The notes beneath the pieces are model-generated. The model was given only the letters and a program-made list of their open reading frames with translations, searched no databases and had not been told where the DNA came from. From Idiomarina aminovorans (GTDB lineage Bacteria; Pseudomonadota; Gammaproteobacteria; Enterobacterales; Alteromonadaceae), in the NCBI RefSeq assembly GCF_023155095.1, contig NZ_JAKNDA010000007.1:1-64000 (forward strand): DNA of 64,000 bases, in the 5' to 3' direction. Position numbers and translations under genes: made by a program. The first letter of the stretch is position 1. Each line of letters starts with the position of its first letter. Positions 56,122-64,000 of the stretch are shown piece after piece.

Positions 56122-57558
56122 TTACCCCACTGAACCTTCAAGACTGATTTCAAGCAACTTACCGGCTTCCACCGCAAACTCCATTGGCAGCTCGCGGAAT
56201 ACTTCTTTACAGAAGCCATTGACAATCATTGAGACTGCTTTTTCAGGGTCCAGGCCTCGTTGCCGACATAAGAATAATTGATCGTCACTCACCTTAGAGG
56301 TGGTGGCTTCGTGCTCAACAATCGCGGTTGGATTGCTGCTTTCAATATACGGGAATGTGTGTGCACCGCACTGGTCGCCAATAAGCAGCGAATCACATTC
56401 GGTAAAGTTTCGTGCGCCTTCAGCGCCAGGCCCCATACGGACCAGCCCTCGGTATGCATTGTCACTGCGTCCGGCGGAGATACCTTTGGAAATGATGGTC
56501 GACTTGGTATTTTTACCTAAGTGAATCATTTTGGTGCCGGTGTCGGCTTGTTGTCTGCCGCGGGTTAATGCTACGGAATAGAATTCGCCGACGCTGTTGT
56601 CGCCTTTTAGAATACAGCTTGGGTACTTCCAGGTGACCGCTGAACCGGTTTCTACCTGAGTCCAGGAAATTTTAGCGTTCTTTTCACAAAGCCCACGCTT
56701 GGTTACAAAGTTGTAGATACCACCTTTGCCGTCTTCATCGCCCGGGTACCAGTTTTGCACCGTAGAGTATTTGATTTCAGCATCGTCCAGTGCGACCAGC
56801 TCGACTACCGCTGCGTGCAATTGGTTTTCATCGCGTTGCGGTGCAGTACAGCCTTCCAGATAACTGACGTGACTGCCTTCCTCGGCAACTATCAGTGTAC
56901 GTTCAAACTGACCGGTGTTTTGTTCATTAATACGAAAATACGTAGAGAGCTCCATAGGGCAGCGAACACCCTTAGGAATATAAACAAAGGAACCATCAGT
57001 AAAGACTGCGCTGTTTAGTGCGGCAAAGAAGTTATCGCCACGGGGAACTACCGTACCTAAGTATTTTTTTACTAACTCAGGGTATTTATGAAGGGCTTCA
57101 GAAATCGGGCAGAATATGACACCGGCTTCCTCGAGTTTCTCGCGGAAGGTCGTTACCACGGAAACTGAATCAAAGACGGCATCAACGGCTACACCGGCCA
57201 GCATTTCTTGTTCATGCAGAGGAATACCCAACTTTTCATAGGTGCGTAGTAGCTCGGGATCTACCTCTTCTAATGACTGAGGTTTATCACTCATGCTCTT
57301 GGGCGCGGAGTAATAGGAAATAGACTGGTAATCAACTTTGGGATAATCAACGTGTGCCCAGTCCGGCTCATCCATTTTTAACCAAGTACGATAAGCCTTT
57401 AGACGCCATTCGAGCATCCATTCAGGTTCGCCCTTGATGGCGGATAGACGAGCAATAACGTCTTCATCCAAGCCAATTGGAAAAGTTTCTGACTCTATTT
57501 CTGAAACGAAGCCTGCATCGTATTTGCGCGCAAGCGCCTGATCAATTTGTTCACTCAT
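56122..57558 (-). CDS. sufB: SufB scaffold subunit
   Basis: 478 residues; SufB signature seen in [28 protein letters not shown] and the C-terminal [20 protein letters not shown]. It builds the cluster together with SufC and SufD. First gene of the sufBCDSATE operon; the promoter lies 53-81 bases upstream. Confidence 0.96.
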   Translation of the reverse strand: MSEQIDQALARKYDAGFVSEIESETFPIGLDEDVIARLSAIKGEPEWMLEWRLKAYRTWLKMDEPDWAHVDYPKVDYQSISYYSAPKSMSDKPQSLEEVDPELLRTYEKLGIPLHEQEMLAGVAVDAVFDSVSVVTTFREKLEEAGVIFCPISEALHKYPELVKKYLGTVVPRGDNFFAALNSAVFTDGSFVYIPKGVRCPMELSTYFRINEQNTGQFERTLIVAEEGSHVSYLEGCTAPQRDENQLHAAVVELVALDDAEIKYSTVQNWYPGDEDGKGGIYNFVTKRGLCEKNAKISWTQVETGSAVTWKYPSCILKGDNSVGEFYSVALTRGRQQADTGTKMIHLGKNTKSTIISKGISAGRSDNAYRGLVRMGPGAEGARNFTECDSLLIGDQCGAHTFPYIESSNPTAIVEHEATTSKVSDDQLFLCRQRGLDPEKAVSMIVNGFCKEVFRELPMEFAVEAGKLLEISLEGSVG

Positions 57559-57610
57559 GATTTACCCACTTTAAAAGCTGCGGATGGGAATTTCGCCCGA
57601 TACTGTGACT

Positions 57611-57645
57611 AGTATAAAATACTTGACTAAAACACTCAACTTTAT
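57611..57645 (-). promoter_or_regulatory. suf operon promoter with an overlapping IscR-like site
   Basis: On the minus strand TTGAGT (57634-57639) and TATACT (57611-57616) are 17 bases apart, an excellent sigma-70 pair. The same stretch, 57619-57645, reads ATACTTGACT, spacer, ACTCAACTTTAT on the plus strand, close to the type 1 IscR motif (ATA..YGACT...AGTCR..TAT). Cluster-loaded IscR could thus repress suf directly. No iscR lies in the window. Confidence 0.6.
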
Positions 57646-57759
57646 CTGCCGACCAACATTATACGGGATTACAGTTTTTTTGTCCCTTATTCCGACTGTT
57701 GTCAACGGGACCACATAGTGTGGCCGTTTGTCATTGCAGTTATTTCAGATAGAGCGCTT

Positions 57760-57780
57760 GTTACATTTTGTAACATGTTA
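57760..57780. promoter_or_regulatory. Overlapping palindromes upstream of csgD
   Basis: GTTACATTTTGTAAC (57760-57774) is a perfect inverted repeat with a 3-base centre. TAACATGTTA (57771-57780) is a second perfect palindrome overlapping it. They lie 117-137 bases before the csgD start in an AT-rich region, a plausible regulator site. The factor is unknown. Confidence 0.4.
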
Positions 57781-57896
57781 TAAAGTGCAAAACTTTATGA
57801 AATAAAAATTAGTCATGTATTATGGATGGCTTCACTTATTGTTATATCTCCTTGTAATTATAATATGGAGTAAGTTTTTTAAATTTAAGGGATGTT

Positions 57897-58544
57897 ATGG
57901 CGCGTTTTACTCAGTTAGCTTTAATTGAACATCAAAAGCGTACGCAGAACTTGGGGTTGCTTGCTGAGTCCTTAGAAATTTCGGTTGTCCATCGTACCTT
58001 CATTGAGCTTATCGAAAATCAGCCTGAGCAGGAAACTATGGTGGCTTACTCTTTGGGCTCTGAACAACTTTCCCGTTCAAATACAACAAATGAAATTGCG
58101 GCACTCACCAAAAACTATCCATTATTTTTAGTCAATGCCAGAAGAGATGATATTCGTCCAAACCAGGCATTAAATCTGGGTGCTAGAGGTATAGTTTATG
58201 AAAACGATCATTTGGATCGAGTGTTAACAGCTATCAAGGTTATCAGTCAGGGAGAACTTTATTACCCAAGGTCACTTCTTTCCAATAAAATTGAAGAAAT
58301 GATGCTGCGGCGTCACGCTGATGAAGATTCATTTACCACCACATCGCAAGTCAATTCGCTTACCCCTCAAGAATTAAAAATTATCGAATTGGTAGCGACC
58401 GGTGCGCGGAATAAAGAAATTGCAGAGCAGTTAAATATTAGTGCTCATACAGTAAAAACGCACTTATCCTCAATTTTTAGAAAGACCGGAGCGCGTAACC
58501 GGGTTGAGCTTTTAAAGTGGTCGAGTTACGCGACATCCGGCTGA
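57897..58544 (+). CDS. csgD: CsgD-like LuxR-family curli regulator
   Basis: 215 residues: an N-terminal receiver-like half (LGARGIVYENDHLDRVLTAI) and a C-terminal LuxR HTH (LTPQELKIIELVATGARNK, ISAHTVKTHLSS). Same architecture as CsgD/VpsT, but the receiver phosphorylation site is not evident. Located convergent with csgG, 20 bases apart, so csgD and the csgBAEFG operon do not share a promoter, unlike E. coli. AAGGG precedes the ATG. Confidence 0.8.
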   Translation: MARFTQLALIEHQKRTQNLGLLAESLEISVVHRTFIELIENQPEQETMVAYSLGSEQLSRSNTTNEIAALTKNYPLFLVNARRDDIRPNQALNLGARGIVYENDHLDRVLTAIKVISQGELYYPRSLLSNKIEEMMLRRHADEDSFTTTSQVNSLTPQELKIIELVATGARNKEIAEQLNISAHTVKTHLSSIFRKTGARNRVELLKWSSYATSG

Positions 58545-58564
58545 GTAAAATATGGAAACAGAAG

Positions 58565-59326
58565 TTAGCTTTCTGCCCGCCAAAATCCTTGTATCTGCCC
58601 CTTCTCTATCAGTTCCTGTAGAGCTTTTTCCATTGCCTGTTTTACTGAGAGTTGCACAGGCTCGTTAGTAGAATAACCACCTTCAAACTCAGCTAAGCGG
58701 TTTAACGACACATAGCGAAATAAGCCGGCACGCAATTCTTGAGAAAAGACTTTTTTGCTTGCCGATACAGAGATTAAAACCTGACCGGTATAGACGTCGA
58801 CAGCGCGTAAATAGACAGATACCTGGTCTTCACGGTAGAGCTCCGACGCACCAATACCAAAATATTCGGCGCCAATACCACCGGTGCTTACGTTGGTGTC
58901 GTAGCTGATAATGCCGCCTTCTAGTAATAGCCTTGCTTCACGCAGCGGAGGCAGATCTGAATCTTTACTTGAATTATGGATTTTCCGTTCAGTTAGCAAG
59001 TTTTGCAGGTTTTCACGCTCCATTGGCAAAAACCAACCAGACTCAAGCAACATTTGTGTCAGCATTGATGTTGCACCTTGGGTGACTGCGGTCGAAAAGC
59101 TTGAAACATTCGCTTGAGGCTTATACTGACCGGTTTGATCACGAAATGCATAAATTGAAACCGGAATGCGGCTTTTCGGAACGGGTTGTTCCTGAAGGGT
59201 TTTCATCATCGAGCTTGGTGCATCAATTTCGGCTGGAGTGATGTTCAAGTCTGTTGGTTTTGGCATCATCGCGCAACCGGACGTTGCCAGCGATAGAGCC
59301 ATTAAAGTAATAATACGAATATTCAT
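58565..59326 (-). CDS. csgG: CsgG curli secretion channel lipoprotein
   Basis: 253 residues from ATG at 59326 with lipobox ATSGCAMM. CsgG family features: PVSIYAFRDQTGQYKP, TSMLTQMLLESGWF, ERENLQNLLTERK and the beta-strand motif GIGAEYFGIGAS. Nine subunits form the outer-membrane pore through which curlin subunits leave. Last gene of the csgBAEFG row. Confidence 0.95.
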   Translation of the reverse strand: MNIRIITLMALSLATSGCAMMPKPTDLNITPAEIDAPSSMMKTLQEQPVPKSRIPVSIYAFRDQTGQYKPQANVSSFSTAVTQGATSMLTQMLLESGWFLPMERENLQNLLTERKIHNSSKDSDLPPLREARLLLEGGIISYDTNVSTGGIGAEYFGIGASELYREDQVSVYLRAVDVYTGQVLISVSASKKVFSQELRAGLFRYVSLNRLAEFEGGYSTNEPVQLSVKQAMEKALQELIEKGQIQGFWRAES

Positions 59327-59336
59327 AGTCTTTCTC

Positions 59337-59723
59337 TTAAATCGCGGGCATTGTGATGACGGTTTGTTCACCGGTTTCGTTATGAGTTATATACACCAGG
59401 ACGCTGCCATCCGGCTGACCAATAACTTCAACAGTGTATTCACCGGTGTCATAAAGCCCTTCTACGATTTCGCCATCAGCAATACGGCGAGTAAGGGAGT
59501 TAATTATGTTCCGCTCTAACGCATCCCTGAAACGATCAACAAAAGATCTGCCTTCATTGGGAGCGGTATGAGCATTTTGGTTCTGCGCTTTTTGTAATAA
59601 AAAGTTGCCGTTCATTGGATTTCCGCCGAAACTTGGATTTATCGGCTGGTATACAATCTCTGTAGCACTAACCAATGTGGAAAAGAGCAATAAAGCCAGA
59701 GTGGTAATAAAAAGTTTTTTCAT
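59337..59723 (-). CDS. csgF: CsgF curli assembly factor
   Basis: 128 residues with a signal peptide ending LVSA and the mature N-terminus TEIVYQPINPSFGGNPMNG, the CsgF region that inserts into the CsgG pore. It links the nucleator to the channel. Ends 10 bases before csgG. Confidence 0.95.
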   Translation of the reverse strand: MKKLFITTLALLLFSTLVSATEIVYQPINPSFGGNPMNGNFLLQKAQNQNAHTAPNEGRSFVDRFRDALERNIINSLTRRIADGEIVEGLYDTGEYTVEVIGQPDGSVLVYITHNETGEQTVITMPAI

Positions 59724-59736
59724 ATTTAGCGCCTTT

Positions 59737-60114
59737 TTAGAATTTATTATGTTCCGGCGAATCGAAGACCGAGTCTGCTTTAATACGAGCGACTTGATTA
59801 ATACTGATAAGGATGGCCTTTTCAGCCAGTTTTTTTACGTCATTCTGGCGTCGTCCGAAATAGGTTTCGAACACCTTTTCCTGTTCCATTTCTACCCATA
59901 AATAGGTTCCCGCCTGTGGGTAAACGCGCTCATTGACAACAACTGTAATTCCGTTAGTTGAAGGAATGTCTCGCCAGTAGCTGGTGTAATAAAAGAAAAA
60001 GTCTTTGCCGAAACGCGATATTGTTCTGTCCAGAACAACGCCACCAAGCTCAATTTCGTCAGCTTGGCTGAAAGGAGTCATTAGAATAAGAGCAAAAATA
60101 AGTTTCTTTAACAT
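59737..60114 (-). CDS. csgE: CsgE curli secretion specificity factor
   Basis: 125 residues with a signal peptide (about 1-18) and CsgE motifs (GVVLDRTISRFGKDF, VVNERVYPQAGTYLWVEM). It caps the periplasmic side of CsgG and chooses substrates. Gap of 13 bases to csgF. Confidence 0.93.
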   Translation of the reverse strand: MLKKLIFALILMTPFSQADEIELGGVVLDRTISRFGKDFFFYYTSYWRDIPSTNGITVVVNERVYPQAGTYLWVEMEQEKVFETYFGRRQNDVKKLAEKAILISINQVARIKADSVFDSPEHNKF

Positions 60115-60172
60115 AAGAGCCTAAAAAGCGGCCGCCAATAGCAGCCGCTCTATCTTGGAGTTTAATACTTAA

Positions 60173-61660
60173 TTAGTATTGAACAACGGTTGCTACGTTG
60201 TAGTCGCCTTGCTGATAAACACTCATAGTGTTGCTATCGCTAAGCTGTCCACCTGTCACCGTATTATTGTTACCAATTTGTTCAACGTCAACGCTACCAC
60301 TATTACCGCCTACAATAAACGAACCTTCGTCACCGGCGATAACGTTGTTATTACCTTCTTGAACAAATGAGATAAGGTTATCATTACCACCGATAATGGT
60401 ATCGATTAAGTTGATGTCTCCAGTTTGCTCTGACTTTAGCTCGTTACCAGAGGTGGTGCCTGCATCGTAAGAATATGCTAGCAACGTGTTGCTGTCTCCG
60501 TGTTGGCGCGCATAAAGGTCATTATCATCGCCGGCAATGACAATTTCTGTTGTATTAGCATCGCCAATTTGTTTGCTGTCAGCTTCGTTATCTGCGCCAA
60601 TTAATGCAACACCGTTAGAGTTGTCATCACCACGACTGGAAATACGAATGTCGTTGTATTCGCCAGAAGACTCTGCACTAGCAATATTGTTGTTTCCATC
60701 CTGGTCTATATCAATGATGTGGTCATCACCTTCCGTTGCAAATACTGCATAGTTGTTATCACCTTCTTGATGCGCATCAACCGTATTGTAGTTACCAACC
60801 ATGCCCGTAGGCGCTTCTACGATATTAGCATTACCTTCCTGCTGCACAGCGATTTCGTTAACGTCACCCTGAACCGGTTGAATCAGGAACTCGTTAGCTG
60901 AGCCATCTTGATAAATGTCGATATAATTTTCATCACCAGATAGTGACTGTGCAATGAAAGTGTTCAGTGAACCCGTCTGCTCTACGTAAACGTCATTCAA
61001 GTCACCATTAGCGCCAATAACACCGCCGACATTGGTGTCACCTTCTTGAAAAGCTTCGAATGAGTTTAAGTTGCCGGTTGCATTGAAGTAACCGGCTTCG
61101 TTTGAAGCACCCGATTGGTCAGCTCTAAAGGCGTTGTCATTACCTTCAATTTGGAAGTTGGCCCAGTTAGAGTCGCCGAGTTGTATAATATCGGCAATAT
61201 TGTAGTCACCAGTGAGCTCAATAGCACCTTCGTTTCCAGCTCCTGCTTGCTCTACAAAGGCAGCGTTACCATTACCGCTCAGAAAAACAGCAGATGCGTT
61301 AAAGTCGCCTTCTTGTAGGCTGGTTAACAGGTTGTCATCACCAGTAACCTCGGAGTCGAAGATATTCCAGAAGCCAGACTGCTCACCTTCGACCGTGTTG
61401 AAGTCGCCTGTGACGTAAGTATACGCTTCTTGAAAGTCGTCAAGTTGTAACAATGAGGTCTCGTTTCCTTCACCGTATTGATCAGCATACGCCCAATTTA
61501 AAAATCCGCCTTGCTCAACGTACATATCGTTGCCAAGTTCAACCGCATCTGAGGAATCTTGGTTTATAACGGCCATGTGTGTATCTGCATTTGCGTAACC
61601 TGAAAATGCCAAACCTAAAGCTAAAGCAATAGCACTTTTTTTAATGATTGTATTAGACAT
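60173..61660 (-). CDS. csgA: Giant CsgA-like major curlin (495 residues)
   Basis: Signal peptide ending GYANA, then about 36 strand-turn units with Gly-x-x-Asn turns spaced 11-13 residues (GDFN, GDYN, GDSN, GNNN, GDTN), about 18 full curlin repeats against five in E. coli CsgA (151 residues). Gln sits before the turn in alternate units. The repeats are unusually Asp/Glu-rich and vary in sequence, unlike the near-identical adhesin repeats. Major fibre subunit exported by CsgG. Follows csgB after 23 bases. Confidence 0.9.
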   Translation of the reverse strand: MSNTIIKKSAIALALGLAFSGYANADTHMAVINQDSSDAVELGNDMYVEQGGFLNWAYADQYGEGNETSLLQLDDFQEAYTYVTGDFNTVEGEQSGFWNIFDSEVTGDDNLLTSLQEGDFNASAVFLSGNGNAAFVEQAGAGNEGAIELTGDYNIADIIQLGDSNWANFQIEGNDNAFRADQSGASNEAGYFNATGNLNSFEAFQEGDTNVGGVIGANGDLNDVYVEQTGSLNTFIAQSLSGDENYIDIYQDGSANEFLIQPVQGDVNEIAVQQEGNANIVEAPTGMVGNYNTVDAHQEGDNNYAVFATEGDDHIIDIDQDGNNNIASAESSGEYNDIRISSRGDDNSNGVALIGADNEADSKQIGDANTTEIVIAGDDNDLYARQHGDSNTLLAYSYDAGTTSGNELKSEQTGDINLIDTIIGGNDNLISFVQEGNNNVIAGDEGSFIVGGNSGSVDVEQIGNNNTVTGGQLSDSNTMSVYQQGDYNVATVVQY

Positions 61661-61683
61661 AATTGTTCTCCAATGATTTGTTC

Positions 61684-62094
61684 TTATTTGAACTGCGTTA
61701 TGGACATTTCAGCGGCAGCACCTGCTTGCTGAATGGTTATTGAGTTGCCATCCCCAAGTTGTTGAAGCTGAATAACATTGCTTTGCCCAACTTGGAGAAT
61801 AGTCGCTGAATTACTGCGTCCTGATTGCTCTGCAGTGACAGAATTATTTAACCCTTGCTGTTCGACAGTCAGGGTGTTTTCCAACCCGTACTGAGCGAGG
61901 TATACATAGTTTTGCTCGCCTACCTGAGCGATAGAAGTGAGGTTATACGACCCTAGTTGAGCAATTTCTGCATGGTTTGCAAGGGACTGCCGCTCCAGTA
62001 ACCCTGCTAGAGCAATAGGGATATCGTTAGCTGCTCCCGGAAGAGAAACCAACATCACCACTGTTGCTGTTAAAAGTTGTTTGAAAAAAGTCAA
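61684..62094 (-). CDS. csgB: CsgB-like curli nucleator
   Basis: 136 residues with a signal peptide (about 1-22, ending GAAN) and five to six curlin units (IAQVGEQN, LAQYGLEN, VEQQGLNN, ILQVGQSN, LQQLGDGN). Start is TTG at 62094 with AAGGTG seven bases upstream, a rare start codon. Anchors and seeds fibre growth at the cell surface. First gene of the csgBAEFG operon. Confidence 0.9.
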   Translation of the reverse strand: MTFFKQLLTATVVMLVSLPGAANDIPIALAGLLERQSLANHAEIAQLGSYNLTSIAQVGEQNYVYLAQYGLENTLTVEQQGLNNSVTAEQSGRSNSATILQVGQSNVIQLQQLGDGNSITIQQAGAAAEMSITQFK

Positions 62095-62407
62095 AGCGGA
62101 ACACCTTTTGTTAATAATTCCGCTAACAAGGATAACGATTACCTTGACGCGGGCAATCGTATGAATGATGTATTTTTAAAATCGTTTTTGAATAATAATG
62201 TTTTTATTAAACATGAAGTTAATGTTTATTTTCTGTTGATCCCACCCAAGTGTAGTAGTTCCTTTTTCGTATTTAAATGCCAGAACCGCAAATTGTTAAC
62301 TTTTAGAATAATTTCTTGTGAAAAATATGCTAGATATAATTTTAGTGACGAGATGAGTAGTACGCACACTTGAAACATATTCCTACAACAATAATGAGGA
62401 AGGAAGA
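62095..62407. other. Divergent AT-rich region between csgB and the S8 protease gene
   Basis: 313 bases, very AT-rich in 62160-62350, with no gene. Must contain the csgB promoter (minus strand) and the protease promoter (plus strand). An inverted repeat CAAGG/CCTTG spans 62127-62146 in the csgB leader. AT-richness resembles H-NS-controlled curli promoters, which is inference. Confidence 0.45.
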
Positions 62408-64000
62408 ATGACGAATTTGAAAAAATTATTTGTTGGTGTATCCATGGCACTTGCGGCAGGAACAGCAGCTGCAAATGGACAAAGCGCTGACGACGACTCA
62501 CTGCTGGTGGTTTTTAAAGCCTCTGCAACAAAAGAGCAGCGCCAGGACTTAATAAATAATGCTGGTGGTGCTTTGCGAGCTCTCGACGATCGAGGCCGGG
62601 ATATCGCAATGCGCCATATTGCTGATGGGCGTATTGCTAAAGTAAATGTGCGTAATGCAAAGCAGCGTGATGCGTTAATTAAGCGACTTTCAAACCATCC
62701 TTTGGTTGATGTGGCAGAGCCGAACTACATTATTTCAATTAATGACAATAAACGCTCGGACTTTAATATTCTGGCAACGCCGGATGATCCAGCCTTTAGC
62801 GACATGTGGGCTTTGGAGAACACCGGACAAAACGGCGGCACACCCGGAGTCGATATCGACGCGCGTCCAGCGTGGGACATCACCACGGGTGATTCAAGCA
62901 TCGTCATCGGTGTTATTGACACCGGTGTGGACTACACGCACCCGGATTTAGCCGGCAACATGTGGCTTAACCCAGGCGAAGTCTGCGGCAATGGACAAGA
63001 CGACGATGGTAACGGTGTTATTGATGACTGCTACGGTTATTCGGCAGTCAACTCAAACGGCGACCCAATGGATGGCAACGGTCACGGTACTCATGTCGCG
63101 GGTACTATTGGTGCAAGTGCAAATAACGGTGAAGGTGTCACTGGGGTTAACTGGGATGTCGAGATTATTGGCTGTCAGTTTTTAGGTGCGGATGGAACAG
63201 GCAGTACTGCGACAGCCATTGAATGTATCGATTACATGACCAACCTGAAGGTTAATCACGGTGTTAACTTGGTCGCGACGAACAACTCCTGGGGCGGAGG
63301 TGCTTACTCTGAGTCGCTTAAAACAGCTATCGCTGACAGTACCGATGCAGGGATCATGTTTGTTTCTGCGGCGGGTAACGACGGAATCGACTCTGACGTT
63401 ACAGCAAGTTACCCAGGAGGTTACGACTTGGATGGCATTGTTAACGTTGCTAATACCACGCGTACCGATGCTATGGCTGCTTCTTCAACTTATGGTGCTG
63501 TTTCTGTTGATTTAGGTGCACCGGGTACTGAAATTTTGTCAACTTACCTTAATGGTGGCTATGCAACGGCCTCCGGTACCTCCATGGCAAGTCCTCATGT
63601 CGCTGGTGTTGCAGGTTTAGTGTGGTCCATTGCTCCTCACTTGACGGTTGCTGAGGTTAAGCAGATTCTGATGGATTCAGGCGAGAGTAACTCAGCCTTA
63701 GCCGGGAAGACAGTGTCTGGTAAACGCTTGAATGCATTGAGTGCATTGGAAGCAGCAGACCCGGACCCAGCTTATCGCTTAACGCTTTCTCCGGTATCTC
63801 AAGAAATTGTTGCAGGTGATAATGCGACGATGACGCTTGATGTGGGTAGTATTGCTGAATGGTCAGGTACTGTTGATTTAGACGTTTCCTCTGAACCTCA
63901 GCTTGATGTTTCGTTATCTTCAGGCCAGGCACGAAATGGTGAGTCGGTTGATGTACAAGTGATAACAACTGAAGAAACAGCTTGGGGCGAATACGCTGTA
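62408..64000 (+). CDS. Secreted subtilisin-like serine protease (S8), 3' end beyond the window
   Basis: At least 531 residues, open to the right edge. Signal peptide (about 1-22, ending TAAAN), an inhibitor_I9-like propeptide (about 25-105, KASATKEQRQD), then the S8 catalytic domain with Asp in VIDTGVDYTHPDL, His in GNGHGTHVAGT and Ser in GTSMASPHVAG. A beta-rich domain begins after about residue 455. Extracellular protease for protein degradation, typical of marine peptide users. GAGGAAGG ribosome site. Divergent from the curli operon. Confidence 0.93.
   Translation, partial: MTNLKKLFVGVSMALAAGTAAANGQSADDDSLLVVFKASATKEQRQDLINNAGGALRALDDRGRDIAMRHIADGRIAKVNVRNAKQRDALIKRLSNHPLVDVAEPNYIISINDNKRSDFNILATPDDPAFSDMWALENTGQNGGTPGVDIDARPAWDITTGDSSIVIGVIDTGVDYTHPDLAGNMWLNPGEVCGNGQDDDGNGVIDDCYGYSAVNSNGDPMDGNGHGTHVAGTIGASANNGEGVTGVNWDVEIIGCQFLGADGTGSTATAIECIDYMTNLKVNHGVNLVATNNSWGGGAYSESLKTAIADSTDAGIMFVSAAGNDGIDSDVTASYPGGYDLDGIVNVANTTRTDAMAASSTYGAVSVDLGAPGTEILSTYLNGGYATASGTSMASPHVAGVAGLVWSIAPHLTVAEVKQILMDSGESNSALAGKTVSGKRLNALSALEAADPDPAYRLTLSPVSQEIVAGDNATMTLDVGSIAEWSGTVDLDVSSEPQLDVSLSSGQARNGESVDVQVITTEETAWGEYAV

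Noticed and set aside
60173-61660. Considered whether the long Asn/Gly repeats were an RTX protein rather than curlin
   Set aside because: Repeats are QxGxxN strand-turn type, the protein has a Sec signal, and csgB/E/F/G flank it.

Overview
The window looks like the chromosome of a marine gammaproteobacterium, most likely an Idiomarina-type member of the Alteromonadales. This is inferred from gene content: a Lap-type adhesin secretion system, curli, SUF, heme uptake, secreted or lipoprotein peptidases, cry-DASH, and 47-50% GC-looking codon use. No marker gene proves it. The DNA is compact: several convergent gene pairs end within a few bases of each other or overlap at their stop codons. I saw no rRNA, tRNA, insertion sequence, prophage or CRISPR array.

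Layout. (1) 1-12.4 kb is a biofilm adhesion block: the 3' end of a giant RTX adhesin, its type I secretion system (TolC/LapE, LapB, LapC), a LuxR-type regulator and a small conserved protein. Facing these are lapG (periplasmic protease) and lapD (c-di-GMP receptor), then a PAS-GGDEF diguanylate cyclase. Together they form a likely complete circuit for c-di-GMP-controlled adhesin retention. (2) 12.4-14.4 kb holds gene remnants (a broken inorganic pyrophosphatase) and the ohr/ohrR peroxide pair. (3) 14.6-18.3 kb is a zinc-limitation (Zur) island: a DUF1826 protein, a broken dihydroorotase, a Cys-poor DksA2 and a COG0523 GTPase, with two identical perfect 18-bp palindromes as Zur boxes. (4) 18.6-24.3 kb has a TorF porin, a chemoreceptor, an NAD-salvage pair (nicotinate phosphoribosyltransferase carrying an in-frame stop, plus nicotinamidase) and a methyltransferase. 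(5) 24.4-37.7 kb deals with iron and oxidative stress: katG, a TonB receptor, an SDR, a cytochrome c-FTR1 iron permease, then a heme receptor divergent from hmuTUV-hugZ, with Fur-like boxes.

(6) 37.7-42.6 kb is a probable membrane-lipid neighbourhood: DUF2062, a small methyltransferase, a flippase/LPG-synthase-like membrane protein, and a fusion of a degenerate metallophosphoesterase domain to a GT4 glycosyltransferase. (7) 42.6-51.5 kb holds two tandem photolyase/cryptochrome genes, a stand-alone MIO ammonia-lyase, a prolyl oligopeptidase lipoprotein, an SPFH protein and an EAL-HDOD protein. (8) 51.5-57.6 kb is a sufBCDSATE operon with a recognisable promoter and IscR-like site. (9) 57.9-64 kb is a curli locus: csgD on one strand and csgB-csgA-csgE-csgF-csgG on the other. 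Its CsgA is about three times the usual length. A subtilisin-like S8 protease runs off the end.

Two separate matrix systems (Lap adhesin and curli), each with its own LuxR/CsgD-like regulator, and several c-di-GMP proteins sit in one 64-kb window. Three genes are visibly damaged: pyrophosphatase, dihydroorotase and nicotinate phosphoribosyltransferase.
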